Origin: an uncultured bacterium
GTDB lineage: Bacteria; Verrucomicrobiota; Lentisphaeria; Victivallales; UBA1829
Assembly: GCA_900549045.1 (NCBI GenBank)
Contig: URNE01000050.1
Span: 1-10,176 of the forward strand
DNA length: 10,176 bases
Direction of reading: 5' to 3'
Positions within the stretch are counted from its first letter, which is position 1, and each line of letters starts with the position of its first letter. The position numbers were made by a program, and so were the translations under genes. The notes under the pieces are model-generated. The model was not told where the DNA came from, made no database searches, and worked only from the letters and a program-made list of their open reading frames with translations. Below, piece after piece: positions 1 through 6,140 of the stretch.

Positions 1-49
1 TCAGACAACAGCCATCAATTTTGCATCACGCTATGTAAATGAATCATTT

Positions 50-697
50 TCAGTATAGGAGGGTCATGAAAAGGCGCGTGCCGGCGTTGTCGGGAAGCTC
101 AAAGGTGTCGGTGCAGCGGAAACGGAGTGCGAGTTTCTGAAGTTCCGGCTTCTCTTTGTCCCGCTGATCAGGCGTACGGTAGACGTAGAGCAGCGCATCC
201 TTGCGGAGGAGCCCCGAAACCTCCTTGATCAGTTTTATGGAATCCGAAACGGCACGCGCGGTGACGATTTCAAAATGACGGCCGTAGTCCTCCGATGAGG
301 CCAATTCGTTCGCACGGGCGTGGAGAGCTTCCAGATTGTCGAGCCCCATCGCATCCGCCGCACGGTTCACGAAATCAATTTTCTTGCGGGTTGAGTCGAC
401 GGCGGTGATCTGAAGATCCGGGAAGGCCGCGGCGAGCGGGAGCGAGGGAAATCCCGCACCGCAGCCGACGTCGCAAAGGTTGAATTTTCCTTCCAGATGC
501 GGTGCAATGGAAACGGAATCCGCAATGTGCTTGCTCCAGAACTCCTCCGGCGGAATACGGGTCAGATTCATGGTCCTGTTCGTTTCGTAAAGGATATCCT
601 CAAAAATCGAACAGGCTTTCATGAACTCGTCGAAACGGGATTCCGGGACAAGGCGTTTCAGAAAGGCGAGGCATTCGGCGGACGGGGTGGTGCTCAT
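50..697 (-). CDS. rsmG: 16S rRNA (guanine-N7) methyltransferase RsmG (GidB)
   Basis: RsmG methylates N7 of G527 (E. coli numbering) in 16S rRNA using S-adenosylmethionine; it is cytosolic. The 215-residue protein has the usual family length. The visible family features are MNLTRI (residues 43-48), KHIADSVS (56-63), the SAM-binding motif I CDVGCGAGFPSLPLA (75-89), the acidic AVDS end of the next strand (99-102) and TARAV (146-150). The open frame runs further upstream to 1078, but the start at 697 is preferred: family homology begins there, GGAG lies 10 nt upstream, and its ATG overlaps the stop of the preceding gene as ATGA (694-697). The gene is thus last in the Tad-like run and translationally coupled to a membrane-protein gene. 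Such a position is unusual, since rsmG commonly sits near mnmG or parAB. No terminator hairpin is seen after the stop. Family call is secure. Confidence 0.96.
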   Translation of the reverse strand: MSTTPSAECLAFLKRLVPESRFDEFMKACSIFEDILYETNRTMNLTRIPPEEFWSKHIADSVSIAPHLEGKFNLCDVGCGAGFPSLPLAAAFPDLQITAVDSTRKKIDFVNRAADAMGLDNLEALHARANELASSEDYGRHFEIVTARAVSDSIKLIKEVSGLLRKDALLYVYRTPDQRDKEKPELQKLALRFRCTDTFELPDNAGTRLFMTLLY

Positions 698-1257
698 AAT
701 TTGTCGGCTCCGGCAAGATTTAAAATAAAAGTCGTAATTGAAACGGCGGCGAAAAGAAAAAGGAAAAGCGGCATTGCCGGGCGGTATTTTGTCACGGAGA
801 GGCGGATGATCTCCCGTGTGAGGTGCGGTTTGCCTGAAATGAAGATGCCGATCGTTCCGAAAATCAGACAGAGCGTCGCGAAGACGGCGGAGAGGATGGT
901 CGGGGAGGCGAACGATTCTTTCAGGTAAAAGTGTGCCGTCAGAATCATGAATCCGCCGATCGCGCGCGAAAAGAGATGGTCGAGCGCGCAATAAGCGAGG
1001 ATGATCAGCAGAATCGCAAGCGGCAGCAGGTACTTGTGCAGCGGTTCGGGGAGGATCGGCATGGCGTTCGGGATGCACCAGAGCAGATCGATGATTCCGA
1101 GAATGGCTCCGGGGAGCGCCGCTCGCGGAAGTTTCTCGCGTTTTTCCAGGTTCTCTTTATTGACTTTCAGCAGCAGGATTCCGCCCGTGATGCAGAGCAC
1201 GGCGCAGAGGGGAAGAAGAATCAGATACATGAGGCGGGGATTGAAAAATTCAAACAT
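694..1257 (-). CDS. Polytopic inner-membrane protein, unknown function
   Basis: A 187-residue, very hydrophobic protein that I do not recognise. About five or six membrane segments are visible, near residues 10-30, 49-66, 75-92, 98-111, 118-140 and 160-180. A short basic loop (KVNKENLEKREKLPR, 31-45) follows the first helix. No catalytic motif is apparent. Two in-frame ATGs compete. The ATG at 1263 overlaps the upstream stop but sits directly against the GGGAGGA ribosome site. The ATG at 1257 has GGAGG at a proper 7-nt spacing, so it is chosen; the alternative adds only two residues (Met-Thr). Lying between the PEGA lipoprotein and rsmG and sharing short junctions with both, it is probably co-expressed with the Tad-like machinery. 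A structural or assembly role in the envelope is only an inference from position. Confidence 0.8.
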   Translation of the reverse strand: MFEFFNPRLMYLILLPLCAVLCITGGILLLKVNKENLEKREKLPRAALPGAILGIIDLLWCIPNAMPILPEPLHKYLLPLAILLIILAYCALDHLFSRAIGGFMILTAHFYLKESFASPTILSAVFATLCLIFGTIGIFISGKPHLTREIIRLSVTKYRPAMPLFLFLFAAVSITTFILNLAGADKL

Positions 1258-1259
1258 GG

Positions 1260-2582
1260 TCATTCCTCCCGTTTCATGGGGGTGATGGATTCGATGTCTT
1301 CGCGCTTGTAGGAGTAGGTCACGCCCGGTTCCGGTTCATAGATGACGCTTTTGTTCGACTGGGAAATGAGGCGTCCGTGGATCTGTTCGCCGGATTTGAG
1401 TTTCAGAAGAGTGTTTGCAATCCACATCTTCTGGGTGTCCAGACGTTTGATTTCCCCCTTTGCAACGTTGACTTTGACGGTTTTCCTGTTGGGACGCGCA
1501 TGTTTGTGCGCAAGCTGAAGCGTGTGCATGCCGGGTTTCAGTCCGCGGACGGAGAACACTTTGGAGTTGTCGGAATTGCCGTCCGGAATGGTCGCTCCGA
1601 GTTCCTTGCCGTCAAGATAGACCGTGATGCCGGCGGGGTAGGTCGCGAAGTCGATGCCGCCGGTGTTGACCTTCATGGAGAATGCGTGTGAAAGCTTTTC
1701 TCCTGCGGGGAGGTCAAGCTGGACTGTTTCGGTGTCATAACCGCTGCGCGCGGCGGTGACGGTGTATTTGCCGACCGGCAGGTTTTTGACGGTGACGGGC
1801 GCCGCTCCGTAGTCTTTGCCGTTGATGCGAATCAAGGCGTTGACCGGTTCGGTGGTGATGGAGAGCGCGCCGGGAAGAGGGTTCAGTTTTACGTTGACTT
1901 CAGTCGTCTTGTTGCGGCGGATGGAGACGGTCTGCTGGTAGGCCGTGTAGCCGCTGCTCTGGATTCTCAGAGTGTATCTGCCCTGTTCATGGGAGCCTGA
2001 GTAAGGTGTCCGGCCGACGTCCTGTTCATCGAGGTAGACGAGAGCCGCTTTCGGCAGAGATTTGACGGAGAGAGTGCCGACGTTTGATTGAAGAACGGTC
2101 TGGATCATGCGCGGGCGGGCGTCGGAGATTTCCCACTCGACGTTCCGCCGGGTATAGCCGCTGAGCTTCAGCGTCGCGGAGTATTTTCCGATGGGCAGCT
2201 CCCGGATGGTGAACGGGGTAACGCCGAGCTCTTTGCCGTCCATGATTACAGTTGCTCCGGCGGGAGTCGTCTGAAAGAGGACGGAGGCACTCTGCTGTTT
2301 CAGGACTTCCGTGAGCTGGAGTTTCTGCCGGGGTTTCAGTTCGATGATTTTCCAGACAGTTTCATAGCCGGGTTTGGAGAGTTTGAGCAGACGGGTTCCG
2401 GCGGGAATGCGGCAGCCGAACGGTGTTTTGCCCTGCGGCTTGCCGAGAAGCACAACTTCCGCGTCCTGCGGTTTTGTGTTGATACGGAGCACCGCGCGCG
2501 GATCTTCCTGTTTTTTTTCTCCGCATCCTGCGAGCAGCAGGGCGAATGCGGAAAGGATGGCGAAAAGAGAATATTTTTTCAT
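1260..2582 (-). CDS. PEGA-repeat lipoprotein with five repeats
   Basis: A 440-residue predicted lipoprotein. The signal peptide ends in the lipobox LLAG before Cys20, so the mature protein should be lipid-anchored and exported. Five tandem PEGA-type beta modules follow, at about residues 29-95, 98-165, 168-235, 238-306 and 308-375. Each has the pattern (T/S)xPxxAxVxxxGxxxGxTP, later LPxGxYxxxxxxxGY; examples are GKELGVTPF (116-124) and GKYTVTAARSGY (271-282). PEGA modules are known from surface and envelope proteins and are thought to be binding or structural modules. The C-terminal part (about 390-435, LKLKSGEQIHGRLIS onwards, ending DIESITP) looks like a separate small beta domain. The start lies 4 nt after the stop of the FHA gene, with only a weak purine-rich ribosome site, consistent with coupled translation. 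A role as an envelope anchor or scaffold of the Tad-like machine is inferred from the operon. Confidence 0.92.
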   Translation of the reverse strand: MKKYSLFAILSAFALLLAGCGEKKQEDPRAVLRINTKPQDAEVVLLGKPQGKTPFGCRIPAGTRLLKLSKPGYETVWKIIELKPRQKLQLTEVLKQQSASVLFQTTPAGATVIMDGKELGVTPFTIRELPIGKYSATLKLSGYTRRNVEWEISDARPRMIQTVLQSNVGTLSVKSLPKAALVYLDEQDVGRTPYSGSHEQGRYTLRIQSSGYTAYQQTVSIRRNKTTEVNVKLNPLPGALSITTEPVNALIRINGKDYGAAPVTVKNLPVGKYTVTAARSGYDTETVQLDLPAGEKLSHAFSMKVNTGGIDFATYPAGITVYLDGKELGATIPDGNSDNSKVFSVRGLKPGMHTLQLAHKHARPNRKTVKVNVAKGEIKRLDTQKMWIANTLLKLKSGEQIHGRLISQSNKSVIYEPEPGVTYSYKREDIESITPMKREE

Positions 2583-2586
2583 GAGG

Positions 2587-3921
2587 TCACTTCTTTCTCA
2601 GCTGCCTGTCGAATTCGAGTTTGTAGGTTTTGAGTTTGGGGTACGCTTTGCTGTCGGGGCCGAGCAGATCCATGGCTTTCTGGCATTCGGCGGAGGCGCG
2701 GGCGTAGTCGCGCAGTTTGTAGAACTGCTGAATGTTGAACTCAAGGTCGCGGCGGAGTTTTTCGAACGTCTGTTCGGCTTCGGCAAGATGCTTGCGGGCC
2801 TCATCCCATTCCGGCGGTTTTGGGGAGAACTGCTCGAAGTATTCCATGGAGAGTTTGTAGCGGGAGATGGCCTGACGGAGATTTTCCGGCTTGGCCTGGT
2901 AGGATTTGTAGAGGTCTTCGGCTTTGCGGAAGGTCAGATCGGCATATTTCTTCATCTCCTCCACATTCATGGAAACGGAGATCAGACCGTTGTCGTCGGA
3001 GAAGCGGTCGATGGCGCGCTCAATGGCTTCAAAGGAGCTTTTTGCGAAATTGTTGCGGACGGTGATGGTGTTCTGCCTGTTGTTCTGAACGATGGTCAGA
3101 GTGCGGGTTTCATCGACGTCTTTGGTGACAACATCTTCGGGGTCCTGCTGGAGCTTCATGAAGTCGGTTGCGAGGATGGCGTCGCGCAGATCCCGGGTCG
3201 CCCGCGCGGGAACGGAGGGAATCGTTTTCTGAAAATGGCGTCCGTATTTGAGGTCGTCGAGCGTGAAAAACGCGGTGTCGTTCTCTACGGTCAGTGCAAA
3301 ACGGAAGATGTTGCCGGGTTCGGTTTTCGTGCGCTGGTAGCTCAGGACGAAATCCGGTTTTTTGACTGCCGCGGCACGGGAATTCTCCGTTTTCGGTTCC
3401 ACGATATTGAGTTTGACGAAGACTGCGAGGACGATCAGGGCGAGAGCGAAGACGAGGACCGGATAGAGAAGTTTGAACTTTTTCTGAGCCGGCGCGGTCC
3501 CTTTCTTTTCCTCCTCTTTTTTTCTGTCTTTGGAGAAGAGCGTTTCGAGGGATTTGAGATCGACTGACGGTTTGGGCGGTTGTTCCGGCGCGGGTGGTGG
3601 AGCCGGGGCTTCCGCTTTGGATTCCGGCGCGGCAAGGCGCTCGGCGAAAACGAGCGTCTGGTCGCCGATGACAATGGTGTCGCCGTCCGCCAGTGCGGTT
3701 TCCGCGGAAATCTGTTTGCCGTTGAGACGGGTTCCGTTGGTGCTGCCGAGATCGAGGATTGACCAGGCGGAGCCGTTGAAGGTTATTTTCGCATGATAGC
3801 GCGAAACGCCGGTGACGAGAAGCTGGACGTCGTTGTCCACTTCGCGTCCGATGGATACGCCGGGCGGTGTGAGTTCCATACAGGTTCCCTGTCTGGGACC
3901 GTTCAGAAAAAAGAGTTTCAT
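2587..3921 (-). CDS. FHA-domain single-pass membrane protein with helical C-terminal region
   Basis: A 444-residue protein. The N-terminal FHA domain (about 1-95) keeps the canonical phosphothreonine-binding residues: G25-R26, VSRYH (39-43), and T61-N62-G63 followed by N67-G68. Next come a Pro/Ala-rich linker (97-120), a strongly charged segment (130-149), one transmembrane helix (about 151-170) and a large domain on the other side. That domain has a mixed alpha/beta part (about 188-315) and a helical, TPR-like part (about 320-440). FHA domains read phosphothreonine, so this layout suggests cytosolic sensing of a phosphorylated partner coupled to a periplasmic arm. The start is supported by GGAG 7 nt upstream and by ATGA overlap (3918-3921) with the DUF192 gene. 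No Ser/Thr kinase is in the window, so the partner is unknown. It may be a Tad accessory, but only context says so. Confidence 0.9.
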   Translation of the reverse strand: MKLFFLNGPRQGTCMELTPPGVSIGREVDNDVQLLVTGVSRYHAKITFNGSAWSILDLGSTNGTRLNGKQISAETALADGDTIVIGDQTLVFAERLAAPESKAEAPAPPPAPEQPPKPSVDLKSLETLFSKDRKKEEEKKGTAPAQKKFKLLYPVLVFALALIVLAVFVKLNIVEPKTENSRAAAVKKPDFVLSYQRTKTEPGNIFRFALTVENDTAFFTLDDLKYGRHFQKTIPSVPARATRDLRDAILATDFMKLQQDPEDVVTKDVDETRTLTIVQNNRQNTITVRNNFAKSSFEAIERAIDRFSDDNGLISVSMNVEEMKKYADLTFRKAEDLYKSYQAKPENLRQAISRYKLSMEYFEQFSPKPPEWDEARKHLAEAEQTFEKLRRDLEFNIQQFYKLRDYARASAECQKAMDLLGPDSKAYPKLKTYKLEFDRQLRKK

Positions 3922-4346
3922 GATTTATCTCCGAATAAGTTCGTTGGAGCGGGAGCTGTTCCGGCGATTCCGGACGGACGGGCGTTCAGTTCGGGGAGCA
4001 GTTCCACATCCAGATCAATATAATCTCCGGTCTGCGTGCCGGTTCGCGCGAGGGTTCCGGCGGGCAGTTCGATGGTGAGCACGGCGGAGCGGCAGCCTTC
4101 CAGAAACCGCCAGGGGGGGAAGGCTGTGCGCTGATGAACAATCCGGTTGTCGCCGGAAAGAAACAGAAGGTCGATCGGCTGCGTCATGAAGAGCGAGTGG
4201 ACGGCGTTGCAGTGCTCAAAGACGAGTGCGTCGCACTCGTCCGAGAAGCGGCGTCCGATCATGCCGCGCATCCGTGAGAAGAAGGTTTGCGCGCGGCGCG
4301 GCTCTTTTGCGAGAACTGTTTTGCGTGTGACGTTATGCAGAATCAT
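3918..4346 (-). CDS. DUF192 family protein
   Basis: A 142-residue member of the DUF192 family, a small conserved fold of unknown biochemical role. Recognisable family blocks are AQTFFSRMRGMIGR (19-32), the core CNAVHSLFMTQPIDLLFL (46-63), the PPWR segment (77-80) and CRSAVLTIELPAG (85-97). Many family members carry a signal peptide and are exported. This one has none and begins directly with the fold, so it is probably cytosolic. Residues after about 118 are a Pro/Ala-rich tail outside the conserved fold. It starts 3 nt after the tadC stop without a convincing Shine-Dalgarno site, which suggests coupled translation, and its stop overlaps the FHA gene start (ATGA). Its position inside a Tad-type operon hints at a role in pilus or secretion assembly, but no activity can be assigned. 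Confidence 0.9.
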   Translation of the reverse strand: MILHNVTRKTVLAKEPRRAQTFFSRMRGMIGRRFSDECDALVFEHCNAVHSLFMTQPIDLLFLSGDNRIVHQRTAFPPWRFLEGCRSAVLTIELPAGTLARTGTQTGDYIDLDVELLPELNARPSGIAGTAPAPTNLFGDKS

Positions 4347-4349
4347 GGG

Positions 4350-5234
4350 TCAGCGCATCGCTTTCATTGCCTGCAGGATTACGGGGCCGAGCATCAGCAG
4401 GAAGACGGCGGGGAAGATGAAGAGGACAACCGGCATGAGAAGTTTGACCGGAGCTTCGCCCGCGAGTTTTTCCGCGAGGGAGAACCGTTTGTTGCGGAGC
4501 TGGTCGCTCTGAATGCGGAGAAGCCCGCCGATGCTGATGCCGAGTTCATCCGCCTGGACAATGGCGTTCAGAACTGCGGAAAGTTCGGGCTGCTGGGTGC
4601 GTTGAGCCATGTCGCGGAGCGCCGTCTGGCGTTTTTTGCCGAGCTGAATTTCCTGAAGTGCGCGCATGAACTCTTCGCCGAGAGCGTCGACCGGACGCCG
4701 CGCGAGAATGTCCTTGAGTGCGGAAAGAAAGTCTTTTCCGGCTTCGACGGAAAGGGTGAGCAGGTCGAGCAGATTCGGGAGTGCGCGGAGAATCGAGAAA
4801 TGGCGTTTGCCTACCATGTTGCGCAGCCAGGCGCCGGGATAGATGTAAAGCATGGCGAGCAGCACGAGTCCGTAGAGCAGTTTTCCTGCGGCGCCGCAGA
4901 GGATCATGACGATGACGCCGAGGCCCAGCAGCAGAATGCGCGCGGCGAGGAAGCGTTCTGCGGAAAGCGTCTGGTCGTATCCCGCCATCATGAGCTGGTT
5001 CGCCGTCTTGCGGAGGGAGTCCTGAAGGAGCGGAGCGCGCATGAGCGGCAGAAGATTGCCGGTCAGCGGAAGCATGATCTTGATCAGAACGGGGATCGGT
5101 TTGCGGATTTCGGGCGGTTCGCCCGCGCTTTTGTCGAATTCAATGGAGGAGAGGGCTCCGATGATGAGACAGATCACCGCGGTGCAGGAGATTCCGGCGC
5201 AGAGCGCGGCGGCGGTTGTCAGAAGCAGATCCAT
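4350..5234 (-). CDS. tadC: Tad platform protein TadC (type II secretion F family)
   Basis: A 294-residue inner-membrane platform protein of the T2SF/GspF family, second of the paired TadB/TadC subunits that form the base above the ATPase ring in Tad machines. Membrane segments are visible near residues 5-28, 96-115, 118-136 and 263-287. Between the last two lies the cytoplasmic helical T2SF domain (about 148-262), with characteristic stretches LPNLLDLLTLSVEAG (152-166), a conserved acidic/aromatic region FMRALQEIQLGK (189-200), and VQADELGISIGGLLR (226-240). The start has a strong AAGGAGG site 10 nt upstream, in the 15-nt gap after tadB, the longest gap in the run. The assignment to TadC rather than TadB rests on gene order after the CpaF-type ATPase and TadB, and on the N-terminal helix layout. 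Confidence 0.92.
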   Translation of the reverse strand: MDLLLTTAAALCAGISCTAVICLIIGALSSIEFDKSAGEPPEIRKPIPVLIKIMLPLTGNLLPLMRAPLLQDSLRKTANQLMMAGYDQTLSAERFLAARILLLGLGVIVMILCGAAGKLLYGLVLLAMLYIYPGAWLRNMVGKRHFSILRALPNLLDLLTLSVEAGKDFLSALKDILARRPVDALGEEFMRALQEIQLGKKRQTALRDMAQRTQQPELSAVLNAIVQADELGISIGGLLRIQSDQLRNKRFSLAEKLAGEAPVKLLMPVVLFIFPAVFLLMLGPVILQAMKAMR

Positions 5235-5249
5235 GAGCCGTTGTCCTCC

Positions 5250-6140
5250 TTAAATGTCGATGTTTGTGATTTTGCGGATGACGAGGAAGCCGGTTACGAC
5301 GAGTGCAATTGCGGCGAACAGCAGGAGAATTCCGAGCGGGGAATTCAGAAAAGCGTTGACCATGTCGGGCGCGATGTAAGCCATTGCGGCAAGGAGCAGA
5401 AACGGCATGGCGCCGATGATGATTGCCTGGAGTCTTCCCTGGGCGGTCAGCGCGGAAACTTTGCGGGTGATGCGGAGACGTTCGCGGATAACGTAGGCGA
5501 GACGTTCCAGAACGTTTGTGAGTTCGCCGCCTGTCTGGCGAGCGGTGATGACGGCGATGGCGACCAGTTCAAAATCTTTGGAGCCGACGCGTCTGGACAT
5601 TTTCGTGAAAGCTTCATCGAAGCTCACGCCGAGGCGCAGTTCCTGCGTCAGAAGATTGAATTCGAAGGAGATCGGGTGGCGGTTGGCTTTGGCAATCTCG
5701 TCAAGCGCCTGCGGAAGGCTGAATCCCGCCTTGAGGGAGCCGCTGATGGAGAGAAGCGCGTCTTCAAGCTGTTCGTTGAATTTCGCCAGGCGCTGGTTTT
5801 TGAGGAAGCGCAGGTAGAAGCGCGGCGCCGGGAAGGCGATGATGAGCCCGACTGTGCCGAAGAGAAAAATCTTTGCCGCGGAGAGCGTTCCGGTGAAGGC
5901 GGCGAACGCGATTCCGAGGAACGCGCCGAGCCCGGCGAATGCGAGGCTCAGGTAAAAGATTTTCTCCGGCGGCATCTGAAGCAGAATGTCGTCGTACTGC
6001 ACGGAGGTCTCCTCGATGTAGCGTTCCTTGTAGCGGTTGGAGGCTTCCGTGATGAAATCGACGATGACAATGGTCGCGCAGGTGACGGCGAGCGCGGAGC
6101 AGAGACATGCGATCAGAGTCAGGTTTGTCAGCAGTTCCAT
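5250..6140 (-). CDS. tadB: Tad platform protein TadB (type II secretion F family)
   Basis: A 296-residue inner-membrane protein, the first of the two T2SF platform subunits of a Tad system. Predicted membrane segments are near 5-29, 61-83, 88-107, 236-256 and 266-288. The cytoplasmic T2SF domain spans about 112-235, with FNEQLEDALLSISGSLKAGF (121-140) and SLPQAL following it, ELRLGVSFDEAF (167-178), the conserved acidic FELVAIAVITARQTGG (190-205) and NVLERLAYVIRERLRI (209-224). It starts inside the stop codon of the ATPase gene (TGATG, 1-nt overlap) with AGGAG 5 nt upstream, so its production is tied to that of the ATPase it should dock with. Length and topology fit the family; nothing looks truncated. 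Confidence 0.94.
   Translation of the reverse strand: MELLTNLTLIACLCSALAVTCATIVIVDFITEASNRYKERYIEETSVQYDDILLQMPPEKIFYLSLAFAGLGAFLGIAFAAFTGTLSAAKIFLFGTVGLIIAFPAPRFYLRFLKNQRLAKFNEQLEDALLSISGSLKAGFSLPQALDEIAKANRHPISFEFNLLTQELRLGVSFDEAFTKMSRRVGSKDFELVAIAVITARQTGGELTNVLERLAYVIRERLRITRKVSALTAQGRLQAIIIGAMPFLLLAAMAYIAPDMVNAFLNSPLGILLLFAAIALVVTGFLVIRKITNIDI

Noticed and set aside
37..49. 13-bp dyad AAATGAATCATTT just after the rsmG stop
   Set aside because: The six-base arms around a single base cannot form a terminator hairpin. It could be an operator for a gene left of the window, but a single short AT-rich dyad is too weak to call.
1..49. Possible start of another minus-strand gene left of rsmG
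   Set aside because: The ATGs on the minus strand here lead to stops after 4 to 10 codons, so no gene begins inside the window. Only 49 bases are available.
698..1078. N-terminal extension of the rsmG frame
   Set aside because: It overlaps the membrane-protein gene in another frame and is rich in Arg, His and Pro. RsmG homology and the coupled ATGA start place the beginning at 697.
2374..3567. Plus-strand open frame of 397 codons opposite the FHA and PEGA genes
   Set aside because: It is a shadow of the minus-strand genes. It crosses their boundary, is dominated by Phe/Gly/Glu/Val repeats from complementing, and shows no motif.
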